Assembly: GCF_036016195.1 (NCBI RefSeq)
Contig: NZ_JAYWTM010000006.1
Span: forward strand, 310,001-374,000
DNA from: Brenneria populi
GTDB lineage: Bacteria; Pseudomonadota; Gammaproteobacteria; Enterobacterales; Enterobacteriaceae
Direction: 5' to 3'
DNA: 64,000 nucleotides
This document shows, one piece after another, positions 41,439-50,482 of the stretch (its first letter is position 1; each line of letters begins with the position of its first letter). The notes below the pieces were generated by a model. It worked only from the letters and a program-made list of their open reading frames with translations, made no database searches and was not told the origin of the DNA. The position numbers were made by a program, and so were the translations under genes.

Positions 41439-43334
41439 ATGAATAGCAAAGCGCTAGCAGAAAATATTCTAAGGTTGGTTGGGGGAGAAGCGAACGTTTC
41501 GACGCTGGTCCATTGCGCAACGCGTTTGCGCTTTAAGATCGTTGACAACGCGAAAGTGGATTTGGCTGCGTTGGAGGCGTTGGACGGCGTTATTACGGTA
41601 GTCAATGGGGCCGGGCAATTGCAGGTGGTTATCGGCAACCGGGTGCCGGAAGTTTATCGCGCTTTCGGCCCGATTTCAGGATTGCTTGAGGACGGCGGTA
41701 ATAAACAGCGGCCGGCTGCCGAATCCGCAAAGAGCGTCTCCGTCATGGGACGGTTGATTGACCTGGTGGCGGGAATTTTTACCCCTTTGCTGGGAGCCAT
41801 GGCCGCCGCCGGGGTGCTGAAAGGGGTTTTGGCCATCGTAATCGCCATGGGATGGATGCATAACAAGGAAAGCACCTACGTCATTTTGCACGCGGCGTCC
41901 GATAGCCTGTTCTACTTTTTGCCCATGCTGCTGGCCATTACTTCCGCGCGTAAATTTGAGACCAATATTTTTGTCGCGGTATCGGTAGCCGGCGCGCTGG
42001 TTTACCCCTCGATTCAAGGATTGTTCGACGCGGGTCAAGCGGTGACGTTTTTCGGCCTGCCGGTGATCATGATGAAATATACCTCTTCGGTGATCCCGAT
42101 TATTTTTAGCGTATGGCTGATGTCATATATCGAGCGTTTTCTGAACCGCCACATTCATGAAAGCGTACGTAATATTCTGACGCCGTTTTTCCTGCTGGCG
42201 CTGATGGTGCCGCTGACGCTAATGACCATCGGGCCGATTGGCATTTCCGCCAGCGAATCCATCGCCTCGCTGTTTGTCAGTATTTATAGCTTCAACCCGA
42301 TTCTCGCCGGCGCGCTGATTGCCGCCGCCTGGCAGATCCTGGTTATTTTCGGCGTGCATTGGGGGTTTGTCACCGTCTTCATCAATGATATTTCCGTGAT
42401 GGGGCAGAGCTATCTCAAAGCCGCGTCCAGCCCGTCGGTCTTTGCTCAGTCGGGCGCGCTGTTGGGGGTGATGCTGCGCACCAGGGATAAAAAACTCAAG
42501 GCGCTGGCGGGCAGTACCTTTATCGCTTCGCTGTTCGGCATCACCGAACCGGGCGTGTACGGCGTTACGCTGAAGCTGAAAAAACCGTTTGTCTGCGCGG
42601 TGATCGCGGCGGCCATGGGGGGCGCGATAGCGGGCTACGCCAAGAGTTCGGCGATCTCCATGGGGATGCCCGGATTACTGACGCTGCCTATCTTCTACGG
42701 CGAGGGGTTCCTGGGGTTTATCATCGGCTGCGTGACCGCTTTCGTCGTCAGTCTGATTTTAACCCTGGCTGTCGGATTTGATGAACCGGACGCGCCGCAG
42801 TCCGCGGCGCAGACGCCGGCATCGCCTTCCGTCGGCAAGGGCGTAAAGGCGACGGCGATGAACCCGAAGGCTATGCCCGCGTCCGGTGAACAGATCGGTT
42901 CTCCGATGGCGGGCGAAATGGTTCCGCTGGAGGAAGTGGACGACAAAGTGTTCTCTTCCGGCGTCGTCGGGCCGGGGATCGCCGTTAGACCTCATGAGGG
43001 ACGCGTCTATTCGCCCGTGGATGGGAAGATCGTCAGCACGTTTGCTAGCGGACATGCGATTGGCATCCGTTCACTTGGCGGGGCTGAAATCTTGATCCAC
43101 GTCGGCATCAATACAATACAGCTGGAAGGTAAGTACTACCATCCACGGGTGGCGGAAGGCGATGACGTAAAGAAAGGTCAGCTGCTGCTTGAGTTTGATT
43201 TGGCTGAAATAGAGCAAGCGGGATATGACGCGGTGACGCCCATCGTTATCACCAATGCGGATGATTACCGCGTATTCAGCCTGAGCGCAGAGCGTTACCA
43301 GAAGGCGGGGCAACCCATAATCGTATTAGCGTAG
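41439..43334 (+). CDS. bglF: PTS beta-glucoside transporter EIIBCA (BglF type)
   Basis: This 631-residue permease imports and phosphorylates beta-glucosides such as arbutin and salicin. EIIB is N-terminal with phosphocysteine Cys26 (LVHCATRLRF). The membrane EIIC domain spans about residues 100-450. EIIA is C-terminal with the phospho-histidine at about residue 554 (ILIHVGINTIQLEG). In related systems BglF also phosphorylates and inactivates the BglG antiterminator when no substrate is present. The gene lies behind a RAT-terminator leader and ahead of the antiterminator gene. Confidence 0.93.
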   Translation: MNSKALAENILRLVGGEANVSTLVHCATRLRFKIVDNAKVDLAALEALDGVITVVNGAGQLQVVIGNRVPEVYRAFGPISGLLEDGGNKQRPAAESAKSVSVMGRLIDLVAGIFTPLLGAMAAAGVLKGVLAIVIAMGWMHNKESTYVILHAASDSLFYFLPMLLAITSARKFETNIFVAVSVAGALVYPSIQGLFDAGQAVTFFGLPVIMMKYTSSVIPIIFSVWLMSYIERFLNRHIHESVRNILTPFFLLALMVPLTLMTIGPIGISASESIASLFVSIYSFNPILAGALIAAAWQILVIFGVHWGFVTVFINDISVMGQSYLKAASSPSVFAQSGALLGVMLRTRDKKLKALAGSTFIASLFGITEPGVYGVTLKLKKPFVCAVIAAAMGGAIAGYAKSSAISMGMPGLLTLPIFYGEGFLGFIIGCVTAFVVSLILTLAVGFDEPDAPQSAAQTPASPSVGKGVKATAMNPKAMPASGEQIGSPMAGEMVPLEEVDDKVFSSGVVGPGIAVRPHEGRVYSPVDGKIVSTFASGHAIGIRSLGGAEILIHVGINTIQLEGKYYHPRVAEGDDVKKGQLLLEFDLAEIEQAGYDAVTPIVITNADDYRVFSLSAERYQKAGQPIIVLA

Positions 43335-43443
43335 GATAAGAATAGGGACGACGGAGGATAAAGGGGTTATCTTCCGTTTTCTTTATTCATTGACGTAAGT
43401 TGGTTTTTCCCATAGACCTGATATAAATAAACTCCATATTGAG

Positions 43444-44283
43444 ATGACTGTGATGAAAGTTGAAAAAATATTAAGCAATAACGCAGTCCTATTGATCAAT
43501 AAAAACCATGAGGAGATAGTGGCAATAGGCAGAGGGATCGGGTTCGGTAAAAAATACGGGGATATGATTGATGCCGGCCAGATCGAAAGCCAGTTCATAA
43601 AGAGCCGGGGAGGGCTGACGGAAGTATTCTCTCAATTATTGGCCGAGATTCCGCCCGCTTATTTAGCGGTAACGCAACAGATCATTGAGCTGGCGCAGCA
43701 AAAGCTAGCCATTACCGCACAGGACACCCTATTTCTGGCGTTAAGCGACCATATAAATTTCTCGATTCAACGCTGCAATAATGGGTTGGAAATAAAAAAT
43801 TTCTTGTTATGGGACATCAAGCGGTTTTATGCCAGCGAGTTCCTTGTCGGTATGGAGGCGTTATCTCTGATCCAAGAGAAATTGGACGTCACGCTACCGG
43901 AAGATGAAGCGGGGTTTATTGCACTGCACTTGGCGAATGCGAGAAACAATAGCGATATGCAAAGTACAATGCAAAGCGCAACGCTTATCAAGGATATTTT
44001 GAGCATCGTAAAGTATGACCTGAGAATAAAGTATGACGAGAGCTCTTTAGACTATCAACGATTTGTTACGCATCTTAAGTTCTTTGCTCTACGATTGTTG
44101 AATCGGGAAGGGATTAACCATGCAGACAATAGTATCTACGAAGGAATAAAAGAGTTGATGCAGGAAGCCTACGTTTGTGCGATGAAAGTGTACGATTATG
44201 TGGAAAAGAATTATGAATGTCAGCTCACAACCGACGAAATTATGTTTTTGACTATTCATATTAATCGACTACGTAATGACTGA
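43444..44283 (+). CDS. bglG: BglG/LicT-family transcriptional antiterminator
   Basis: This 279-residue RNA-binding antiterminator has an N-terminal CAT domain (residues 1-55; KILSNNAVLLIN, GRGIGFGKKYGD). Two PRD domains carry His103 and His162 (PRD1) and His210 and His272 (PRD2), the PTS phosphorylation sites. It should bind the RAT sequences at 41279, 44369 and 48754. Start codons at 43444 and 43453 are both possible. It lies 109 bases after bglF; the E. coli order is bglG first, so the arrangement differs. Confidence 0.92.
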   Translation: MTVMKVEKILSNNAVLLINKNHEEIVAIGRGIGFGKKYGDMIDAGQIESQFIKSRGGLTEVFSQLLAEIPPAYLAVTQQIIELAQQKLAITAQDTLFLALSDHINFSIQRCNNGLEIKNFLLWDIKRFYASEFLVGMEALSLIQEKLDVTLPEDEAGFIALHLANARNNSDMQSTMQSATLIKDILSIVKYDLRIKYDESSLDYQRFVTHLKFFALRLLNREGINHADNSIYEGIKELMQEAYVCAMKVYDYVEKNYECQLTTDEIMFLTIHINRLRND

Positions 44284-44368
44284 ATGTGATTTTCGAGGTG
44301 ATTTCGTTCACAGAACGCAACGATGAGAATTGGAATTAGGTGATAAAAAATTTATTTTAGTAGCAAAA

Positions 44369-44399
44369 GGGACGTAACTGAATTTATTCAGGCGAAACC
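44369..44399 (+). promoter_or_regulatory. BglG/LicT antiterminator target (RAT) upstream of the porin gene
   Basis: GGGACGTAACTG (44369-44380), AATTTATT, then CAGGCGAAACC (44389-44399) is a nearly ideal RAT. It overlaps the first arm of the terminator that follows. Confidence 0.88.
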
Positions 44400-44445
44400 C
44401 GCCGCGTACAGCTGACGAATGCATTTGTACGCGGCGGGTTTTTTT
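44398..44445 (+). terminator. Leader terminator before the porin gene
   Basis: CCCGCCGCGTACA (44398-44410) pairs perfectly with TGTACGCGGCGGG (44426-44438) across a 15-base loop, then seven T. A 13-bp GC-rich stem makes this an efficient stop, to be overridden by the antiterminator. Confidence 0.92.
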
Positions 44446-44574
44446 ATATCTATTTTTCACAGGAGCGAGAAAACACCAGGGTTATTCGACACAGTGTGAA
44501 CGTGATAATAAAAATTATGAAAAAAGCGGCTATGCCTCTTCATGGCCGCGATTAAAATAATGAGGAATAAAATA

Positions 44575-46182
44575 ATGATGGTGAGAAAAAAGGTATTTAA
44601 GAAAAAAACCATGGTTCTTATGTTGCTCTTTTGCTATGGGTTGGCGCCGGACGTAATGGCGCAAAAATTAACGCTTGAGCAGCGTATGGAATTGCTGGAA
44701 GAGAAGCTGCGTCAGACTCAGCAAAAATTACAGGCTTATGAGGATAAAGAAAAACGCCGGCAGCAAGCATCGGGTGCTGATTTTGCCGCCGGCAAAGGCG
44801 CCGAGCGTGAAACAACGGCGACGCCGTCGCTAACCGCGCAGACGAAACCTGCGGTATTGCAGGGCGATGCGGTCTTATCCGAATCAACGCTGAAAAAAAT
44901 CAGTCAATATGTTCAGGATGACGCCGGCTTTAAATATTCCGGTTACTTCCGTACCGGATATGCTTCGACAACGAATGGCGGCCCTAAATCCTGGGCCGTA
45001 GGATCGCTAGGGCGGTTCGGCAATGAATATGACGGGTGGTATAACTTATCGTTAAAGAAACGCGCCTGGCGGGAAGGTAATAAATCGGTATGGGCCAACG
45101 TGCAGTTTGAAGGTGACTTGGGATTATCGCAGAGTAATGAATCGTTTGAAAAGGGAATGTCCGGCGGCGGCATGGGGAAACTTAGTAAACTGTTCGTTGA
45201 AACCACAGGGTTCTTGCCATTCGCTCCGGAAGCGAAATTTTGGATAGGTAAACACACGCTGCCGCAATATGAAATCCAAATGCTGGACTGGAAAAGCAAT
45301 CGGACGCTTTCCGGCGCAGGGCTGGGCATTGAGGGGTGGAAACTGCCTGTCGGTTCGCTCAGTATGGCGTTGACGCGTAATGATATCGATAACTACAGTA
45401 CGACCTGTACAACCTCGACATGTGATGATACCACCCAGGTTAATGTCAATATTGCCGAAGTTAGATACCAAAATATCCCATTGAGTAAAGAACTGTCGCT
45501 TGAGGTCGGCGCGAAATATGCTTTTGCTAATCAGACCGATGAGCAAAAAGCGGCGCAAACTTCCGGCGATGATTATACAGTGAAATCATCGTGGCTGGGG
45601 CAGGCTATTTTACGTCAACCGCTTTGGGGCGGATTTAATGAATTAACCGCGCAGGTGGCCAATAATTCTTTGGCCAGCCAATTTATGAGTATTTCCGGCT
45701 CCAACCCTGACTTCGATTACAACAGCTCCTATTATGGCGTGCACAGCGACGGCATCGGTTGGCGGTTGGTGAGTCAAGGAGAAATCTATCTGCGCGATGA
45801 CGTTATTATGGCCCATGCGCTAGTGTATGGCCGCGGCAACGATTTGTACTCGGTCAATAAAGGGGCGCACACGGATTTTGAAACGATGCGGGCGGTGATT
45901 CGCCCCTCTTATATTTGGAATAGCGCGAATCAAACGGCATTGGAGCTCGGTTATTTCACTCAGGAAAATCGCAATAATAATATTAATTATGATGAATCCG
46001 GCTATAAGGTGACGCTGGCGCATATCTTCAAAGTAGATACCAGCCTGCTGAACTCGCGTCCGGAAATCCGTTTCTATACCAGCTATCTTAAAGCGTTGGA
46101 AAATGAAATCGATAACCAAACCTTTAATGATGAAAAAGATTACCAAATCAGTTTTGGCGTCCAGGCCGAAGTGGTTTTCTAA
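44575..46182 (+). CDS. bglH: Beta-glucoside outer-membrane porin (BglH/LamB type)
   Basis: This 535-residue carbohydrate porin has a signal peptide (MMVRKKVFKKK then a hydrophobic run ending DVMAQ). A coiled-coil periplasmic segment follows (residues 33-65, LEQRMELLEEKLRQTQQKLQ), and then a LamB-like 18-strand barrel beginning FKYSGYFRTGYASTTNGGPK. It ends with an aromatic residue (VVF), as outer-membrane barrels do. It should admit aryl-beta-glucosides. I use the ATG at 44575 after GAGG; upstream in-frame codons add nothing. It has its own RAT-terminator leader. Confidence 0.9.
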   Translation: MMVRKKVFKKKTMVLMLLFCYGLAPDVMAQKLTLEQRMELLEEKLRQTQQKLQAYEDKEKRRQQASGADFAAGKGAERETTATPSLTAQTKPAVLQGDAVLSESTLKKISQYVQDDAGFKYSGYFRTGYASTTNGGPKSWAVGSLGRFGNEYDGWYNLSLKKRAWREGNKSVWANVQFEGDLGLSQSNESFEKGMSGGGMGKLSKLFVETTGFLPFAPEAKFWIGKHTLPQYEIQMLDWKSNRTLSGAGLGIEGWKLPVGSLSMALTRNDIDNYSTTCTTSTCDDTTQVNVNIAEVRYQNIPLSKELSLEVGAKYAFANQTDEQKAAQTSGDDYTVKSSWLGQAILRQPLWGGFNELTAQVANNSLASQFMSISGSNPDFDYNSSYYGVHSDGIGWRLVSQGEIYLRDDVIMAHALVYGRGNDLYSVNKGAHTDFETMRAVIRPSYIWNSANQTALELGYFTQENRNNNINYDESGYKVTLAHIFKVDTSLLNSRPEIRFYTSYLKALENEIDNQTFNDEKDYQISFGVQAEVVF

Positions 46183-46194
46183 TAAGGAGAAAAT

Positions 46195-46970
46195 ATGTTC
46201 TTATCGGCTAAAGGTATGAAATCTGTTGCATTGGGCGTATATCTGGCGGCGGCGATATGAGTAAAGTGAATAACGACTGGCTCTCGGAGAACATTCGGCG
46301 CAAAGGCCCGCTGGGGGCGGTCTATCCGGCGGTAGTCTATTCGATGGAAGGCGATTCGCCATCCTTCCTGTATCTGCTCCGCACCGGGCTTGGCGATCCC
46401 GAACATCCGGAATATGGCGGCTGGGGAGGGCGTTATGCCGCCATCGCGCCGGATGATGCCGGCGGGCTGCGCGTGAGTACGTCGGATGAGGCCATCGGCG
46501 CGGATGGGAAAAAATACCGCACGGCGCCCGCGACGATCTGGCGCTGGCGTGATGCATTCCAGAACGATTTTGCCGCCCGAATGGACTGGTCTCTGACCGG
46601 GGAGCGGAAGAAGGCGAACCATAATCCCAGCCTGGTGCTAAATGGCCGTCCAGGCGCGCAAATCGTCTCCTGGCAGGTGAAGTCCGGCGAGCGGGTGACG
46701 CTATCGGCGCGGGGATCTGGCGATGTCGACGGCAATCAGGTGGCGTACCGCTGGTGGCAATATAAAGAACCGACCGCAACGGCGCTGGGATTGCACTTCG
46801 GGCCAGGTATTGAGCTGTCCCACAGCGAGGGCGGCGAAACCAGCTTTACCGCGCCGGACGTTAAGGTGGCGACTGCGTTCCATATTATTCTGGAAGGTAA
46901 AGACGACGGTTCTCCGGCGCTAACCTCTTATCGACGGGCGATTGTGACGGTGTTGCCAGCCGAGCGGTGA
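46195..46970 (+). pseudogene. DUF1593 (nucleoside-hydrolase-like) gene with internal deletion
   Basis: A good ribosome site (AAGGAG) and ATG at 46195 begin a signal-peptide-like start (MFLSAKGMKSVALGVYLAAA) that hits TGA after 21 codons. In another frame, 46257-46970 encodes 237 residues beginning with WLSENIRRKGPLGAVYP and MEGDSPSFLYLLRTGLGDPE. This is the middle-to-end of DUF1593 proteins plus their C-terminal beta domain. Full proteins are roughly 480 residues, so the catalytic N-terminal half is lost. It follows the porin by 12 bases and was once in the same operon. Confidence 0.65.
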
Positions 46971-47245
46971 AACCGCGTTCGCGGCGTGAAAGCGCATAGA
47001 ATAGATAAGTAGCGGCAAACTATCGGACTGCCGACAAAATCAGGCATTACTCGCCCCGCTGGCTGGGCTCTCCCTGCGGGCCGCCGCCAGCGGCGTTCAA
47101 AAACGCACGCGTTTTGTCGGGGAAACACGGGGGAAGGCTCCCGCTTACGACGCCTCGCCCCGTGGCCGCCCCGCGTATCTCGATCCGTGGAGCGGGTTGT
47201 CGGTAAACTCAAACTGTGCGTTTTCCCGGATGACGCGCGCGGCGG

Positions 47246-48634
47246 CTATAGTGATTCGCCGTTGCTTTCTATCACCTCCTTATACCAGTAGAAACTACGT
47301 TTACGCCGGCGTTCCAGCGTTCCTTGCCCCGCGTCATCGCGATCGACATAAATAAATCCGTAGCGTTTTGACATCTGCGCCGTACCGGCGCTCACCAGAT
47401 CGATAGGCCCCCAACTGGTATAACCCAACAGCTCCACGCCATCGGCAATCGCCTCGCGTACCTGCGCCAGGTGCCGACGCAGGTAGTCGATACGGTAGCC
47501 GTCATTAATACTGCCGTCGGCTTCGACGACATCCCGCGCGCCCAGCCCGTTTTCGACAATAAACAGCGGCTTCTGATAGCGATCGTAGAGTTCGTTCAGT
47601 AAAAAGCGCAACCCCTCGGGATCGATCTGCCAGCCCCATTCGGAGGCTTCCAGATGCGGATTGGGAATCAGCCGGATGATATTGCCGCGCGAAGATTGAT
47701 ACTTCTCAGGTTCGAAGGTCGCACAGCCGCTCATGTAGTAGCTGAAGGAGACGAAATCCACCGTATGGCTCAGATCTTCCCTATCCTGCGCGTTGATATC
47801 CAATGCGATGTCGTTTTCCTTAAAATAACGCGCCATCCAGACCGGATAAGCGCCGCGCGCCTGCACGTCGCCGAAAAACAGCCATTCCCGGTTTTTCTTT
47901 TGTGTCTCTAGCACATCTTTCGGATGGCAAGTCATGGGGTAGCGCAGCGCGCCCAGCAGCATATTGCCGATTTTCGCGTCGGGGATAATGTCGTGGCAGG
48001 CCTTCACCGCCCGGGCGCTGGCGACAAGCTGGTGGTGAATCGCCTGATAAATATCCTGCTTTGATGGCTCGCCGCTCAGGCCGACTCCGGTAAAGGGCGA
48101 GTGTATCGCCATATTGATTTCATTAAAGGTCAGCCAGTATTTCACCTTATCTTTGTAGCGAGTGAAGACGGTGCGGGCATACTTTTCAAAGTGATCAATG
48201 GTTGCACGGTTGCCCCATCCTCCCTGCTTTTTAACCAGGCCGTAGGGCATTTCATAATGAGATAATGTAATTAGCGGCTGGATGCGGTGTTTTGCCATCT
48301 CGTCAAATAGGCGATCGTAAAACGCTAATCCCGCTTCGTTCGGCTGATCTTCGTCCCCTTCGGGATAGATACGCGTCCAGGCGATGGACGTTCTCAGCAC
48401 CTTAAACCCCATTTCCGCAAACAGTTGGATATCCTGCGGGTACTGATGATAAAAATCGATGGCGACGTCTTTGATACAGCTGATTTCTTCCGTCCGCTCG
48501 GTGACCGGGCCATGTACGCCCTGAAGCTGTAGGTCGGAGGTAGACACGCCTTTACCTTCTTTATTCCAGGCGCCTTCAACCTGATTGGCCGCCATCGAAC
48601 CGCCCCATAAGAACCCCGCGGGGAATGCTTTCAT
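47246..48634 (-). CDS. bglA: 6-phospho-beta-glucosidase (GH1)
   Basis: This 462-residue GH1 enzyme hydrolyses phosphorylated beta-glucosides delivered by the PTS. The acid/base Glu172 is in TFNEIN and the nucleophile Glu361 in FIVENG. The phosphate-binding SAGTAQMSKRYGF segment (415-427) marks it as a 6-phospho enzyme. It lies on the strand opposite to the transporter genes and has its own CRP site, promoter and RAT-terminator leader, so one antiterminator could coordinate both strands. The AGGAGAG site precedes the ATG. Confidence 0.94.
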   Translation of the reverse strand: MKAFPAGFLWGGSMAANQVEGAWNKEGKGVSTSDLQLQGVHGPVTERTEEISCIKDVAIDFYHQYPQDIQLFAEMGFKVLRTSIAWTRIYPEGDEDQPNEAGLAFYDRLFDEMAKHRIQPLITLSHYEMPYGLVKKQGGWGNRATIDHFEKYARTVFTRYKDKVKYWLTFNEINMAIHSPFTGVGLSGEPSKQDIYQAIHHQLVASARAVKACHDIIPDAKIGNMLLGALRYPMTCHPKDVLETQKKNREWLFFGDVQARGAYPVWMARYFKENDIALDINAQDREDLSHTVDFVSFSYYMSGCATFEPEKYQSSRGNIIRLIPNPHLEASEWGWQIDPEGLRFLLNELYDRYQKPLFIVENGLGARDVVEADGSINDGYRIDYLRRHLAQVREAIADGVELLGYTSWGPIDLVSAGTAQMSKRYGFIYVDRDDAGQGTLERRRKRSFYWYKEVIESNGESL

Positions 48635-48705
48635 TTTGTCTCTCCTCTTTACTCTGTGTCATCGTAACCCTTGCCGGCCGGCCGCATGGCGCCCGGAACG
48701 CAGGC

Positions 48706-48755
48706 AAAAAAAAACTTGGGCAAAGACGAGTGAAATACACTCGCCTTTGCCCAAG
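48706..48755 (-). terminator. Leader terminator before bglA
   Basis: On the minus strand CTTGGGCAAAG and CTTTGCCCAAG (48715-48755) form an 11-bp outer stem with an inner CGAGTG/CACTCG stem, followed by nine T. It lies 70 bases before the bglA start. Confidence 0.88.
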
Positions 48756-48784
48756 TCTCGCCCGCGTGCAGCGGTAACGTCTTC
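48754..48784 (-). promoter_or_regulatory. BglG/LicT antiterminator target (RAT) upstream of bglA
   Basis: On the minus strand AGACGTTACCGC, TGCAC, then GCGGGCGAGACTT fits the RAT pattern and resembles the element at 41279 (GGCGAGAC in both). It overlaps the 5' arm of the bglA leader terminator. Confidence 0.75.
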
Positions 48785-48793
48785 TAAAGGAAC

Positions 48794-48853
48794 ACTATAC
48801 GATCCCATACGCCGGCGACAATATCATCCTTTGGTTATGTGACTTTTATCACG
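48794..48853 (-). promoter_or_regulatory. bglA promoter with CRP site
   Basis: On the minus strand TATAGT (48794-48799) and TTGTCG (48816-48821) are spaced by 16 bases. Upstream, TGTGA-CTTTTA-TCACG (48838-48853) matches the CRP consensus with one mismatch and is centred about 58-59 bases before the expected start, close to a class I position. Catabolite control of a beta-glucosidase is expected. Confidence 0.65.
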
Positions 48854-48962
48854 ACAATTAGCCTGGCGCGCAGGTCGCGGGGATGGGGTTTCGTACACAC
48901 TTCTTCTTTTGTGAAATCGCTTAAGGCGCCGTCGCCGACGGCTATTTTTTTCGCCCGTCTTC

Positions 48963-48993
48963 TTGACCTTCCCCTTAGGGGAAGGCCTACCTT
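48963..48993 (+). promoter_or_regulatory. MerR/CueR-type promoter with 19-bp spacer
   Basis: TTGACC (48963-48968) and TACCTT (48988-48993) are separated by 19 bases, too long for normal sigma-70 use. The spacer contains the palindrome CCTTCCCCTTAGGGGAAGG (48967-48985), which resembles CueR operators of copA and cueO. MerR-type activators untwist such promoters on binding metal, so copper or silver induction of the next gene is likely. Confidence 0.8.
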
Positions 48994-49031
48994 TAACCGG
49001 GTATCTCAACCGGCCAGAAAGAGAGGTAATG

Positions 49032-49394
49032 ATGAAAAAAATACATTTGCTGATCGTCGGCAGTTTATTGGCGCCGCTGTCCGTTTTGGCGGCGGACGGC
49101 GTTCACGGCGGCCATCACTCCGCGAATCCGACCGATTCGCAGCAATCTTATATGCAGGGCATGGATCAAATGCACGCCCGGATGCAGGAGGGAATGCAGT
49201 CCGGCGATCCCGACGTGGCATTCGCCAAAGGGATGATCGCCCACCACCAGGGGGCGATAGATATGGCCAAGACGGAGTTGAAATACGGTAAAGATCCGGA
49301 ACTGCGTAAGCTGGCGGAAGATATCATCAAAGCTCAGCAGCCGGAAATTGACCAGATGCAGGCGTGGCTGGCGAAGCACGGGGAAAAGCGATAG
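49032..49394 (+). CDS. DUF305 periplasmic protein, probably copper-linked
   Basis: This 120-residue secreted protein has a signal peptide (MKKIHLLIVGSLLAPLSVLAA), a His-rich start (VHGGHHS), and the DUF305 hallmark MIAHHQGAIDMAKTEL (about residues 71-86). DUF305 proteins are ferritin-like helical bundles often encoded with copper or silver resistance genes. The upstream CueR-type promoter supports a role in periplasmic copper handling. I chose the second of two adjacent ATGs because GAGAGG is 5 bases away. It is encoded alone, without copA or cueO nearby. Confidence 0.85.
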   Translation: MKKIHLLIVGSLLAPLSVLAADGVHGGHHSANPTDSQQSYMQGMDQMHARMQEGMQSGDPDVAFAKGMIAHHQGAIDMAKTELKYGKDPELRKLAEDIIKAQQPEIDQMQAWLAKHGEKR

Positions 49395-49461
49395 GCGCGA
49401 ACCCGGCCGACGGCCGGCAATCGTCTGAATTCGCCGTCCGGGGGCGTCGAGCCGGCGGCGA

Positions 49462-50457
49462 TTATCCGCTGCGGCGTACCTTGAGCTGCGGCTCAAGCCG
49501 GGTCAGCATCGGAATCTCTTCTTCTCCACGCCAGATGATGTGCAGCAGGCGCATCACCTGTTCGGCAATCTGCGTGACGGGCTGGGCGACGGAGGTGAGT
49601 TGATAGCCTTGCCACGCGGCCTGCGGCACGTCGTCGCAGCCGATGACCTTTAGTCGGCCGGGCACGGATAAACGGCCGACTTCGCGGCAGCTATCCATCA
49701 GCCCCATCGCCAGGGCATCTGACGCGCAGAACACCCCTTCCAGCCCGCGCAATGCGTCAATAGCGCGCTCGCCCAGCGCAAAACCCGCCCGGTAACTGTA
49801 GTGTCCGGCATCCAGCCGATATGGCGCGGCCAACCCGTGGGACAACGCCCCTTCGCTGAAGCCGCGATAGCGCTCGTTGGACGCCTGGCCGTCGCTGCGC
49901 CCGGCCACGAAACCGAGTCTGACGAGCCCCTGGGCGATCAGGCGAGCGGCGGCCAGTTTACCGGCCTTGAGGTTATCGGTCTGCACCGAAGGAATCAGCC
50001 CGCGCGCATCGGTGCGGCCTAATGTGACCAGCGGCAGCGAGAGTTTCAGGCACTGGCCGAAGCGCTCCGCCGGAAGCGACCCCACCACGGCGATCGCGCC
50101 GTCGACCTGATAGCCGGATAGTCGCAGGATCGCGTCGTCCAGATCTTCCGCCTGTTTGACGTTGAGCAGCATTGGCTGCTTGCCGTATAGCTGAAGGACG
50201 GCCGACAGCTCTTCAAACAGATAACACTGATAAGGGCTAGAGAAATCGCTGATGAGGATGGCCACCAGATTCGAGCGCTTACGCCGTGCCGGCGTACTTA
50301 GCGTGCGGGCAAAGAAGTTCGGCTGATAGCCCAACGCCTTCGCCGCTTCCATAATTTTGGCGCGTTTTTCCGGATGAATGCTGGCGCCGTCGGTGAAGGC
50401 GCGCGATACCGCAGAGCGGGAGACGCCGACATGGGCCGCGACGTCCGACGCGGTCAC
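49462..50457 (-). CDS. LacI-family transcriptional regulator
   Basis: This 331-residue regulator has a helix-turn-helix at the very start (TASDVAAHVGVSRSAVSRAF), the hinge region, and a periplasmic-binding-protein-like sensor domain (LVAILISDFSSPYQCYLFEEL). No ATG fits. GTG at 50457 puts the HTH at the N-terminus, as is usual for the family; TTG at 50496, overlapping the metallo-hydrolase stop, would add 13 residues. It is the last gene of the ABC operon that starts at 55230 and most likely represses it. Confidence 0.85.
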   Translation of the reverse strand: MTASDVAAHVGVSRSAVSRAFTDGASIHPEKRAKIMEAAKALGYQPNFFARTLSTPARRKRSNLVAILISDFSSPYQCYLFEELSAVLQLYGKQPMLLNVKQAEDLDDAILRLSGYQVDGAIAVVGSLPAERFGQCLKLSLPLVTLGRTDARGLIPSVQTDNLKAGKLAAARLIAQGLVRLGFVAGRSDGQASNERYRGFSEGALSHGLAAPYRLDAGHYSYRAGFALGERAIDALRGLEGVFCASDALAMGLMDSCREVGRLSVPGRLKVIGCDDVPQAAWQGYQLTSVAQPVTQIAEQVMRLLHIIWRGEEEIPMLTRLEPQLKVRRSG

Positions 50458-50482
50458 TCTCTTCTTGGTATTAATGATGATG

